Shown piece by piece: positions 25,694 through 33,869 of a DNA stretch of 58,558 bases. The stretch's first letter is position 1. Each line of letters opens with the position of its first letter. The notes below the pieces were generated by a model. It had not been told where the DNA came from. It was given only the letters and a program-made list of their open reading frames with translations, and ran no database searches. The position numbers and the translations under genes are program-made. This DNA is from CAZGOM01 sp964542875 (lineage in GTDB: Bacteria > Planctomycetota > Phycisphaerae > Phycisphaerales > Phycisphaeraceae): the NCBI GenBank assembly GCA_964542875.1, contig CAZIWA010000017.1:1-58558 (forward strand). The letters are read 5' to 3'.

Positions 25694-26517
25694 GATTCAA
25701 AGACTTTCAAGCGGTACTGTTTGATATGGACGGCACCCTTTACCGGGAAGGCCACGCCCTCCCCGGAGTCGCGGAGCTTTTCGCTTTGCTTAAGCGCGAC
25801 GGCATCCCCATCCGCTGCGTCACCAACAACGGCGCAAACACCAGCCTGGAGCTCTCCAACAAGCTCAAAAAAATGGGCGTGGACGTCCCCCCGGCCCTCA
25901 TCTACAGCGCCTGCGATTCCCAGGCCGCCTGGATCCGCGCCCGTGCCAAAGAACTCGGCCGCAAGCCCACAGTCTTCAATTTCGCCGGCAGCGCCATCCT
26001 TGAAATGCTCGGCGGCGAAGTCACCTGGGTCGACACCTTGGACGTCCATTGCGACATCGTCGCCGTCGGCACGCACTTTCGTGAAAACCATGTCCCATTT
26101 GATTTTGAACGCTCGCTTGTCGCTTTAAACCACCTTTTCCGCGGCGCTAAAATGGTCGTCGGCTGCGCCGATCGCGTCTTCCCCATCGCAGGGGGGCAGC
26201 TTGAGTTCGGATCCGGCAGTTGGGGCAAGCTCTTCAGCTTCGCCGCCAACCTTCCCGATGACCGCAGCGCCTACACCGGCAAGCCCGAACGCTTCTTTTT
26301 CCAACCCCTCTGCGATTCCCTTAACCTCGATCCCAAACGCTGCATCATCGTCGGCGACAATCTCGATTCCGACATCCAAGGCGGCATCAACATGGGTATG
26401 ACCACTGCCCTCCTCATGACCGGCGTCACCCATCCCGCAGACCTCGCCAAATCCCACGTGAAACCCACCCACGTCTTTAAAGGCCTGCCGGACTTCATGC
26501 AGCATTTCAGCGCCTGA
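25690..26517 (+). CDS. HAD-IIA family hydrolase (NagD-like)
   Basis: 275 residues. It is a cytoplasmic phosphatase of the haloacid dehalogenase superfamily, class IIA (NagD/p-nitrophenylphosphatase type). Motif I is FDMDGTLYREG with both Asp, motif II CVTNNGA, and motif III/IV IIVGDNLDSDIQGGINMGM. The start is GTG at 25690, overlapping the lipoprotein stop by four bases. The substrate is not predictable; related enzymes act on sugar phosphates, nucleotides or phosphoglycolate. The 3' end overlaps the convergent rtcR gene by 11 bases. Confidence 0.9.
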   Translation: MRFKDFQAVLFDMDGTLYREGHALPGVAELFALLKRDGIPIRCVTNNGANTSLELSNKLKKMGVDVPPALIYSACDSQAAWIRARAKELGRKPTVFNFAGSAILEMLGGEVTWVDTLDVHCDIVAVGTHFRENHVPFDFERSLVALNHLFRGAKMVVGCADRVFPIAGGQLEFGSGSWGKLFSFAANLPDDRSAYTGKPERFFFQPLCDSLNLDPKRCIIVGDNLDSDIQGGINMGMTTALLMTGVTHPADLAKSHVKPTHVFKGLPDFMQHFSA

Positions 26518-28159
26518 TATCCGCCCAGGTGACCCCAAACCGGGTCAGGTACTTCTTAAGCCGGTCCGCATCATTCACGCTCGACCGCCGCTCACGAGAT
26601 ACCCCAAACAGCCGCCGCCCAGCATCCGAAAGCGATGTTGCTTCCCGGCACACCCTCAGCACCGCTTTAATCTGCATCGCGTCGAATAGATCAAGCGATT
26701 CCTCATCCAGCTCAACGTCCAGCATGTCGCAAAGCGCTTCTGACTTCGGATCAGAAGGTTTACGTGCCCGCTCCCATCCTTCGCTCAGCCGTGCCACTTC
26801 CTCTTCCACTTGCGGCACGCCGATCCGCCCTGCGGGTGCCAGTGTCGCCATGCGCATCACCGCGCCGGAAAGATCGCGAAAGTTCCCCAGCCACTTGGCC
26901 TCAGCGGACAGCGAAAATGCCATGAATCGTTCATGCGCTTCCCTATTGAACGTCACATTCATACCGGATTTCGCCGCGTATTGTTCAAGCTCAAAGCGTA
27001 GGTTGGGCTCAATATCTTCTCGCCTCTGCGCCAGCCCCGGCAGCTTGAACGTCCACAGATCGATCCGGGCCATCAGGTCCTCCCGAAACGTGCCCGCGGC
27101 CACACATTGCCTCAGGTCCTTATTTGTCCCGCAGATCAGTTGAAAGTCCGACCTCACCTCCGTATCCGACCCCAGCGGGAAAAATACCCGATCCTCAATC
27201 GCGCGCAGCAGCATCGCCTGTTCATCCAAACCCAGTTCGCCCACTTCATCCAAAAACAGCAGCCCGGAATCCGCTTCACGAAGCAGGCCCGGCCGATCGC
27301 CCAAAGCGCCGGTAAACGCCCCTTTGCGATGGCCAAACAACGTAGACATCGCAGCATCACCGCGCAGGGTGGCGCAATTCACCTCCACAAACCGGCCCGT
27401 CACCTGCCTGCGATTCTTCTTCAGCTCAAACACCCGCTTGGCCAAGCGGGACTTTCCCGCACCCGTCGGCCCCATCAGCAGAATCGGCTCGCGTGATGCG
27501 CCCGCCACTTTTTCGATCTGCTCGATCATCCGGTTAAACGCCTTGTTGTGCGTATCGATCCCGGCTTTCAAAAACGACAGCCCTTCCTTCTGCTCTTTGT
27601 TGAACCGTGTGGCGATCTGGTCATAGTTCGCCAGATCAAGATCGATGATCCGGTACTCCGCTTGCGCCCCCTTGCTCCCTCCCCTGCGCGTCGGCGGCGA
27701 AGTCTGAATCAACCTCCCTGGAATCTTGCGGGACTCCGCCAGCAGAAACAGGCAAATCTGCGCCACGTGAGTCCCCGTGGTCATATGCAGCAGATATTCC
27801 TCGTGATCCGTATCAAATGGGTACGCCATCGCAAAGTCATGCAGCTTGGCATAGACGGTTTCAAAGTCCCACGGGTCTGAAAAGTCCAACCGATGCAGTT
27901 CCACTTTCGTCTCAGGCGATATCTGGCAAACATCCGCCGCCGTGCGCTTGGCCAGCCCCATGAACTTCTCATCGCTCACCAGGTCCAGCCGATCTACAAG
28001 CAGATCTTCATGCTGGCAAAGCGAAACCGTCGGCCGCCAAAGCTCCCATCGCTTAGGCCCTTCACGCGCATCCAACGCGATGCCCAATAGCCCAATCACC
28101 ACCACCTTTTTACGGAACAATCTTTTCATATCGCCTTTTATACTAAAAGATAATTCCAT
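26507..28159 (-). CDS. rtcR: RtcR, sigma-54-dependent activator of RNA repair genes
   Basis: 550 residues. The N-terminal CARF-like regulatory domain (~10-180) includes KKVVVIGLLG and TTGTHVAQICLFLL. The AAA+ domain (~200-430) has Walker A GPTGAGKS, the sigma-54-contacting KGAFTGA and Walker B GLLFLDEVGELG. The C-terminal part has a helix-turn-helix (SLSDAGRRLFGVSRERR). In Proteobacteria RtcR senses a signal linked to RNA damage and activates rtcBA from a sigma-54 promoter. Here the gene is divergent from rtcB, and such a promoter lies between them (28307-28323). ATG at 28159 follows GAGG with 7-base spacing; ATG at 28129 would begin closer to the usual N-terminus. Confidence 0.93.
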   Translation of the reverse strand: MELSFSIKGDMKRLFRKKVVVIGLLGIALDAREGPKRWELWRPTVSLCQHEDLLVDRLDLVSDEKFMGLAKRTAADVCQISPETKVELHRLDFSDPWDFETVYAKLHDFAMAYPFDTDHEEYLLHMTTGTHVAQICLFLLAESRKIPGRLIQTSPPTRRGGSKGAQAEYRIIDLDLANYDQIATRFNKEQKEGLSFLKAGIDTHNKAFNRMIEQIEKVAGASREPILLMGPTGAGKSRLAKRVFELKKNRRQVTGRFVEVNCATLRGDAAMSTLFGHRKGAFTGALGDRPGLLREADSGLLFLDEVGELGLDEQAMLLRAIEDRVFFPLGSDTEVRSDFQLICGTNKDLRQCVAAGTFREDLMARIDLWTFKLPGLAQRREDIEPNLRFELEQYAAKSGMNVTFNREAHERFMAFSLSAEAKWLGNFRDLSGAVMRMATLAPAGRIGVPQVEEEVARLSEGWERARKPSDPKSEALCDMLDVELDEESLDLFDAMQIKAVLRVCREATSLSDAGRRLFGVSRERRSSVNDADRLKKYLTRFGVTWADIRR

Positions 28160-28306
28160 ATACCATCCTCAAATCTACTTTTGAATCCTCTCAAATCCCG
28201 ATCACCTCCTCTCTCTTTCTGAATCCCTCTAAAATTCCGCATCCAATGCGCCATTTTCCCATGCTTCTTCCGCCCAATCAAAAATCTCGCGTCCCAAATT
28301 CAACTC

Positions 28307-28323
28307 TGGCACGCCCTGTGCTT
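28307..28323 (+). promoter_or_regulatory. Sigma-54 (-24/-12) promoter for rtcB
   Basis: TGGCACG-CCCT-GTGCTT matches the sigma-54 consensus TGGCACG-N4-TTGCW with one difference in the -12 part. The GG and GC dinucleotides are the required 12 bases apart. It lies about 85 bases before the rtcB ATG and faces rtcB. The divergent rtcR encodes an activator with the GAFTGA loop that such promoters need. Confidence 0.82.
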
Positions 28324-28405
28324 ATAGACACATATCAACCGGCATCAAGGCCTCTTTCCGGGGGGCCCAAAACCGCCGGACTCATCCTTTACGATAGGCC
28401 CACTC

Positions 28406-29893
28406 ATGAACCTCAATTCCAACATCATCGAAACCGGCCCCGCAACTGGCATCCTTCCCGTTGCCGAAGGCCGTGTCGCCCCCATCACCGTGATCGGAAC
28501 CAAGCAGATCCGCGACGGCTTTGACGACAAGGCGATCCAGCAGGCCATCAACTCCCGGCTGGCTCCCGGTGTCTCCAAGCTCGTCTTGAACCCTGATGCG
28601 CACGCCGGCTATGGTGCACCTGTGGGTTGCGTACTCTCGTCCCCCACTCATATCTACCCCGGCCCCGTCGGTGTCGATATCAAGTGCTCCATGAGCCTCC
28701 TTCAGCTCAACATCCCTGCTGCCGAAGTGCAGAACCACCGCACCCGCCGGGCGCTCATCAACGCGATTCTTGAGCGCACCCCAACGGGCGTGGGTAACCG
28801 CCGGACGGCCAAGGGCCGATTTGTCGACCGCACCACCGGCAAGGCCGCGGTAACCCAGGGCGCTGTGCCCGCGGTATGTCGTGAGCTTGGCATCCCCGAG
28901 CATTGGGCGGCCCGCTGTGAGGACTCGGCACACACCGGCCACGACGGCTCCACCAGCGCCCTCGAAGCTGTGCTCGACGAGCTCATCACCAACCAGACCA
29001 TCCGCGACTTTGACTCCAAGGCCCGCCAACTTGGTTCCTACGGCGGAGGTAATCACTTCGGCGAATGCGAAGTCGTCCAGGTGCAGCCTGATGACCGCGC
29101 CCAAAAAGTCGCCCAGACCTTTGGCCTGCGCGACGGCCACATCGCTTTCCTTTCCCACTGCGGTTCCCGCGGCTTGGGAGCGATCCTCGCCGGCGCGCAG
29201 TTCAAATCTCTCCAGAAGCACTTCGCCGAGTGGTCCATCCCCCTTCCCGGTAACGACCGGGAACTCGTCTACGCGCCCCTTGGTACCCCCGAAGCGGACG
29301 CGTACATCAACCACATGGCCCTTGGGGCAAACTTCGCCACTGTGAACCACATGCTCATCAATGCGCTCATTTTGGAAGCCTTCCAGGAAGTCCTTCCCGG
29401 CACCACTGGCGATCTCGTGTATTTCATCAGCCACAATATCGCCCGTAAGGAAGTCGTCGACGGCCGCCCCGAATGGGTTCACCGCAAAGGCGCAACCCGC
29501 GCGTTCCCCGCGGGGCATCACGACTTGAAGGAAACCCCCTTCTATGAAACCGGGCACCCCATCCTGCTTCCCGGCAACCCCAAGGACGGCTCAGCCGTCA
29601 TGGTTGCCGACCCGGGCGCCGCACTCTCGTGCTACTCCGTCAACCACGGCGCAGGCCGTGCCATGGGGCGCAAGGCGGCAGCACGCAACTTGAACCAGGC
29701 CACCGTCGACCAGTCTCTGGCCAACGCGGATGTCCTGCACAACAGCCGCCAATACCCCATCGACGAAGCGCCCCACGCCTACAAAAACTTTGAGGAAGTC
29801 CTCTCCAGCGTTAAGCAGGCAGGGCTCGCCTCCGAAGTCGCCCGGCTCACGGCGAAGTTCGTGATCAAGGACTCCGATAAAGCCGACGACTAA
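28406..29893 (+). CDS. rtcB: RtcB, tRNA-splicing/RNA repair ligase
   Basis: 495 residues. RtcB joins 2',3'-cyclic phosphate (or 3'-phosphate) and 5'-OH RNA ends using GTP and Mn2+. Visible active-site blocks are LNPDAHAGYGAPVG, GVDIKCSM (metal-binding Cys94), GSYGGGNHFGE, LSHCGSRGLG and VNHGAGRAMG, whose His414 corresponds to the guanylylated histidine. The length is nearer to archaeal/eukaryotic RtcB (around 480-505) than to the ~410-residue E. coli protein. All catalytic motifs appear continuous, with no intein. It is the first gene of the rtcBA operon driven by the sigma-54 promoter. The ribosome site is weak. Confidence 0.95.
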   Translation: MNLNSNIIETGPATGILPVAEGRVAPITVIGTKQIRDGFDDKAIQQAINSRLAPGVSKLVLNPDAHAGYGAPVGCVLSSPTHIYPGPVGVDIKCSMSLLQLNIPAAEVQNHRTRRALINAILERTPTGVGNRRTAKGRFVDRTTGKAAVTQGAVPAVCRELGIPEHWAARCEDSAHTGHDGSTSALEAVLDELITNQTIRDFDSKARQLGSYGGGNHFGECEVVQVQPDDRAQKVAQTFGLRDGHIAFLSHCGSRGLGAILAGAQFKSLQKHFAEWSIPLPGNDRELVYAPLGTPEADAYINHMALGANFATVNHMLINALILEAFQEVLPGTTGDLVYFISHNIARKEVVDGRPEWVHRKGATRAFPAGHHDLKETPFYETGHPILLPGNPKDGSAVMVADPGAALSCYSVNHGAGRAMGRKAAARNLNQATVDQSLANADVLHNSRQYPIDEAPHAYKNFEEVLSSVKQAGLASEVARLTAKFVIKDSDKADD

Positions 29894-29918
29894 AACTTGT
29901 TACTGCTATTTCTTCCCA

Positions 29919-29947
29919 CGTGCCCGGGTCGTCCAGACCCGGGCACG
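29919..29947. promoter_or_regulatory. Strong hairpin in the rtcB-rtcA intercistronic gap
   Basis: A perfect 12-base stem (CGTGCCCGGGTC / GACCCGGGCACG) with a five-base loop lies in the 78 bases between rtcB and rtcA. No U-tract follows, so it is unlikely to be a simple terminator. It could set the rtcA/rtcB ratio or be a processing site. Confidence 0.6.
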
Positions 29948-29971
29948 ACAATTCCACTCAAGCACAAGACC

Positions 29972-30991
29972 ATGAAAATGATCAACATCGACGGCTCCTC
30001 AGGCGAAGGCGGCGGGCAACTCCTGCGCTCTTCCCTCGGCCTCTCCATCAAAACCGGCCAGCCTTTCACCATCAATAATATCCGGGCCGGCCGCGCCCGC
30101 CCCGGGCTCATGCGTCAGCACCTCACCGCGGTCACCGCCGCCACGCAAATATCCAATGCCACCGTCACCGGCGATCGCATCGGCTCCACCGAACTCACCT
30201 TCAAGCCCGGCCCCGTTACCGCTGGTAACTATCGTTTTGCCGTCGGCACCGCCGGCAGCACTTCGCTGGTGCTTCAAACCGTGCTTCCTCCCCTGCTCAC
30301 CACGGACACTCCCACCAACATCACGCTGGAAGGCGGCACTCACAACGCCTTCGCTCCGCCGTTTGATTTTCTGGAGCACACTTTCGCCCCCATGGTCCGC
30401 CGCGCCGGAGTCAGCCTCGCGCTGGAACTCAAAGCCCCCGGCTTCTACCCCGCAGGAGGCGGAAGCGTCCTGGCCCGCATCGTCCCCGGCAGCGCCCTCA
30501 AAGGCTTCTCTCTCATGGACCGCGGTGGGCTTAAATCCAAACGCGCCACCGCCCAGTTCGCCCACATCAACCCCGCACTGGCCAAGGAATCCCTCGCCCA
30601 TTTTCAGAACGCTTTTAACTGGCCTGACGATTGCCTGAAAATGCACGAGCATAAAAAGTCCCTCGGCCCCGGCTTCGTGCTTACCGTCCAGTTGGATTAC
30701 GAAAACGTCACCGAAGTCATCACCGGCTTCGCCGACACCAACATCGTTCCCGCCAAGGTCGCCGATGAAGCCATCGAGCAGGTCAAGGCTTATCTCGTCA
30801 CCACTGCCCCGGTGGGCGAACACCTCACCGACCAGCTCATGCTCCCCCTGGCCCTCGCCGGGTCAGGCGAGTTCCGTTGCATCGGGCTGTCGGGCCATGC
30901 GCAGACACATATCGGGCTGATTAGGATGTTTTTGGATGTGAAGATGAAAACCATTGCGACCGACGACGGAGCCGTTATCACTGTCGGTTAA
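29972..30991 (+). CDS. rtcA: RtcA, RNA 3'-terminal phosphate cyclase
   Basis: 339 residues, essentially the length of E. coli RtcA. It converts an RNA 3'-phosphate to a 2',3'-cyclic phosphate through an adenylated enzyme intermediate. Signatures are the N-terminal IDGSSGEGGGQLLRS and SLGLSIKTG, TNITLEGGTHN in the middle, and the nucleophile region SGHAQTHIGL, whose His309 falls at the same number as the catalytic His of E. coli. The ATG at 29972 matches the conserved start; a frame opening at 29897 would add 25 unrelated residues. It is co-transcribed with rtcB, giving a complete RNA end-healing/ligation pair. Confidence 0.95.
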   Translation: MKMINIDGSSGEGGGQLLRSSLGLSIKTGQPFTINNIRAGRARPGLMRQHLTAVTAATQISNATVTGDRIGSTELTFKPGPVTAGNYRFAVGTAGSTSLVLQTVLPPLLTTDTPTNITLEGGTHNAFAPPFDFLEHTFAPMVRRAGVSLALELKAPGFYPAGGGSVLARIVPGSALKGFSLMDRGGLKSKRATAQFAHINPALAKESLAHFQNAFNWPDDCLKMHEHKKSLGPGFVLTVQLDYENVTEVITGFADTNIVPAKVADEAIEQVKAYLVTTAPVGEHLTDQLMLPLALAGSGEFRCIGLSGHAQTHIGLIRMFLDVKMKTIATDDGAVITVG

Positions 30992-31032
30992 ATTCAGGAT
31001 GACGCAGACTGATAACTCCGGTGCCGAAACAA

Positions 31033-32078
31033 TCAAGAATTTGCCGGCAAACTGTGTAAGTAGATTTCGCACTTGGGCAGATATTCCGCAGCCTTTTTCA
31101 GCAGCGGATCATCTCGCCTGCCCGGAGCCGCGTTGACGGTGACCCTATTTAATGAGGAGTTTTGCAACATTCTCCAAAATGCCTCGGGTAACGGAGATGA
31201 TGCATCAATGCCGATCCCGCGTAAGGCGTTGATTGCTTTAACGGTGTTCCAGATGTCTGCCTGCCTGGGATTGGTCGCGTAATTCGCTACCGTCACATAA
31301 CCCCATCCGGACTCGATATTGGCAAATTCCGCCAACGTATAATCATCCACCGGAATATGCGGCCCGATGGTGACACACTCGATACCTGGGATCGCGATGA
31401 TTTCCTTCACATCTTCCGGCGTAAGTTTGCCGGGATCCCCGCTTGCAAATTCCACCTCCCAATAGCACTCCAAAGGCAGGTAGAGCTGGTAATTAAGCGA
31501 AGGTCGCCACGACCATGCAAGTAGGGTGTGAAACAAGACGGTGCTGAGTTTGCCATCAGGTTCGCGCGGGCTATACCGCTGGTTCCATCGTGGGATAAGC
31601 TCAAGGCCTGGTCTACTCTCGGCCAGTTCAATAAGTGCCTTCGTCCAGAAGGGATAGTTCTGACCCCTGACGTTGTATCCGGCGGAATCCCACCGAGGCC
31701 CCAGGGATGCAAACTTCGCTTTGCTAGCCCTTGTATTCAGATTTTTTATGTATGCCCAAGGGAAATACCAAAGTGCGGATGAGACCCCCACAGTCCGGGA
31801 AGGCAGAGCAAAACGGCCACCGTCACCTTGATGTTCACACGCCTGCTTCCAGGGTAAAGACGCTCAATGGATTGATGCACATATCCGCATTCCGGACATG
31901 TGAGTGTTGGCGAGGCACGCATGTCGTACCGGCATTTGGCGCATTCCAACACATCCGTCCGCTTGCGGTTTTTTAATGTCCTGCGGATCAACCAAATGCC
32001 GGCAATCAGCAACCCAAGTGGCACCCCAAAATCAATGAACACCAGCAGCGCCAGCATCCACCACGGAATATTCGCCAT
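31033..32078 (-). pseudogene. Zinc-ribbon membrane protein gene interrupted by a -1 frameshift
   Basis: Two overlapping minus-strand frames appear to be halves of one gene. The 5' half (from 32078) encodes an N-terminal membrane helix, then a zinc ribbon with CAKCRYDMR and CPECGY, then the start of a second helix (KVTVAVLLCLPGLWG). The 3' half (to 31033) carries the rest of that helix (VSSALWYFPWAYI) and a ~220-residue soluble part with leucine-rich-repeat-like spacing. The frames join at a run of five G (31785-31789, minus strand). One more G there would restore a single ~347-codon reading frame and a natural transmembrane segment. It may be a real mutation, slippage-controlled expression or an assembly error. 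The role of this planctomycete-type family is unknown. Confidence 0.72.
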
Positions 32079-32089
32079 TTCTAGCCCCT

Positions 32090-33550
32090 CTATTGCTCGT
32101 TTTCGTCAAACACCTCGAAATCATCAAACGTTTCAATCGGCGGCCCCACCGCCGGCTGCACCGGCAACGACAGATTCGCCTTCTTTTTCTTAGGTTTCTT
32201 CGTCGCCGGAATCATCCCTTCCGTCACCCGCTTGGTCCGCAAAAAGTGGTGGTACCGCTGGGCAAACCGGTGCGCCTCATCACGGATCGCCTGGCAGATC
32301 TTCAGCCCCGCATTGTTCCTCGCCAGCTTGATCGGTTCCGGCGAATCCAGCGTGTAAAGCACTTCCTCTTTCTTCGCCAGCGCCACCACCTTAGGCGGAG
32401 CCACATTCAATTGCGAAAACGCCTCCATCGCCGCTGATAGCTGCCCCTGCCCGCCGTCGATGATGATCAGGTCCGGGTAAATCTCCGCGCCTTCTCCCGC
32501 TTCGCGGTATCGACGCGAAACCACCTCCCGGATCGACGTGAAGTCGTCATTCTTCGCGTTGGCGATCCGATACCGCCGATATTCGTTCTTAAACGGCCGC
32601 CCATCCACAAAACAAACCTTCGATCCCACGGTCTCATTGCCCTGCAGATGCGCGATATCGATGCACTCGATGCACCGGATCGGCTTTTCCATTTTCAAGG
32701 CCTTTTGCAGCGACTCCAGCCCTTTTCGCGGATCGCTGTAGAACGACATGGCCGATTCAGATTCCGGCTGCCAGTTGTCATCCTTGTGCCCTCGTTCGTC
32801 CAGCTTTTCGATCGCCTTGATCTGGTCCCGCAAGCCTGCGGCTTTTTCAAACTCCAGATTCTTCGAGGCTGCATCCATCTGCTCGCGCATCTCGCGCAGC
32901 ATCACCGACCGCTTGGATTCCAGAAACTTCACAAACCGCTGAATATCTTCCCGATAAGCTTCCTTGGACACCTTCGCAGCACACGGCCCCGTGCACTGCT
33001 TGATCGGGTACAGCAGGCAGGGCCGAAAACCGCGCAGTTTCGGATCGTTCTCCGCGATCTCCATGCTGCACGTCCGGAACTTAAACACCCGCTGCAGAAT
33101 CTGGATCGATTCCCTCAGTGCAAACACGCTGGTGAACGGCCCCAATATCTTGGCGCCCTTAAAGTCCGGATGGTTCGGCTCGCGTGTCAGATACACGCCT
33201 GGAAAGTCATCCCGCAGCGTGATCACCAGGTACGGATACGTCTTGTCATCCGTCAGCATCACATTGAATCGCGGATGAATGTCCTTGATCAGCCGATTCT
33301 CCATCAGGAGCGCTTCCCACTCGCTCTCGCACTCGATGAAGTCGAAGTCGATGATCACATCCAGCATCGGTTGCTTTTTGAACCCCAGGTCCGTCGACGG
33401 CACAAAGTAAGACCCCACCCGGTCCGGCAAACAGATCGCCTTGCCGACATAAACCACCACGCCTTTCTCATCTTTCATGAGATAGACGCCGGGCACTTTC
33501 GGCAGGCACCTGGCCTTTTCAGACAGTTTTTCTCGATCACTCTGCGCCAT
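32090..33550 (-). CDS. uvrC: UvrC-like excinuclease lacking the C-terminal HhH domain
   Basis: 486 residues, against about 600 for typical UvrC. The N-terminal GIY-YIG nuclease is present (PGVYLMKDEKGVVVYVGKA), followed by the Cys-rich segment (CLLYPIKQCTGPC) and a UVR motif (EFEKAAGLRDQI). The RNase H-like domain keeps acidic positions in IECIDIAHLQG and IIIDGGQGQL and the His of RDEAHRFA. Sequence ends soon after that with a Lys-rich and Pro-rich tail; the (HhH)2 DNA-binding domain is missing. The neighbouring DNA shows no obvious remainder. The ATG at 33550 is used (MAQSDREKL); an in-frame start at 33592 is less likely. Role: dual incision during nucleotide excision repair. Confidence 0.88.
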   Translation of the reverse strand: MAQSDREKLSEKARCLPKVPGVYLMKDEKGVVVYVGKAICLPDRVGSYFVPSTDLGFKKQPMLDVIIDFDFIECESEWEALLMENRLIKDIHPRFNVMLTDDKTYPYLVITLRDDFPGVYLTREPNHPDFKGAKILGPFTSVFALRESIQILQRVFKFRTCSMEIAENDPKLRGFRPCLLYPIKQCTGPCAAKVSKEAYREDIQRFVKFLESKRSVMLREMREQMDAASKNLEFEKAAGLRDQIKAIEKLDERGHKDDNWQPESESAMSFYSDPRKGLESLQKALKMEKPIRCIECIDIAHLQGNETVGSKVCFVDGRPFKNEYRRYRIANAKNDDFTSIREVVSRRYREAGEGAEIYPDLIIIDGGQGQLSAAMEAFSQLNVAPPKVVALAKKEEVLYTLDSPEPIKLARNNAGLKICQAIRDEAHRFAQRYHHFLRTKRVTEGMIPATKKPKKKKANLSLPVQPAVGPPIETFDDFEVFDENEQ

Positions 33551-33869
33551 GGGGACGTAATTGTAGGCGCCTGCAACGAATAGCGACGCCAAGGGGGCTC
33601 GGGTTATCCCGTGTCTATGAGAAAGCGGCAGATAGTCTTAAAAAGAAGAACGGATTTTTAACCGCGAAGGCGCGAAGACGCGAAGGGAAGAGACGGAAAG
33701 CAAGAGTAGCGGAGAGAACAGCGGGCTGTCTGAACCGCAATCCATGGCGGCTTGTTTCTGGTCGAATCTATTTTTGAACGTCTTCTACTTTCCGATTCTT
33801 TCCTTCGCGTCTTCGCGCCTTCGCGGTTAAAAATCCGCGCTTGGTTTTCACTCTTCCCAAGACCATTCT
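33551..33869. other. Intergenic region occupied by hairpin repeat
   Basis: A 319-base gap between uvrC and the PhoH gene, largely made of the inverted-repeat element at 33651-33837. No gene was supported. Confidence 0.6.
33651..33837. repeat. Dispersed inverted-repeat element, copy B
   Basis: Two perfect 36-base inverted arms (33651-33686 and 33802-33837), built on the same GCGAAGGCGCGAAGACGCGAAG core as copy A, flank about 115 bases of unrelated sequence. Imperfect similarity continues inward for about 20 more bases. The interior differs from copy A, so the arms are conserved and the centre is not. Confidence 0.85.

Noticed and set aside
28406..29893. Possible intein in the long RtcB.
   Set aside because: No Hint blocks (starting Cys, TxxH, terminal HN) interrupt the conserved motifs. 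The extra length is spread over loops.
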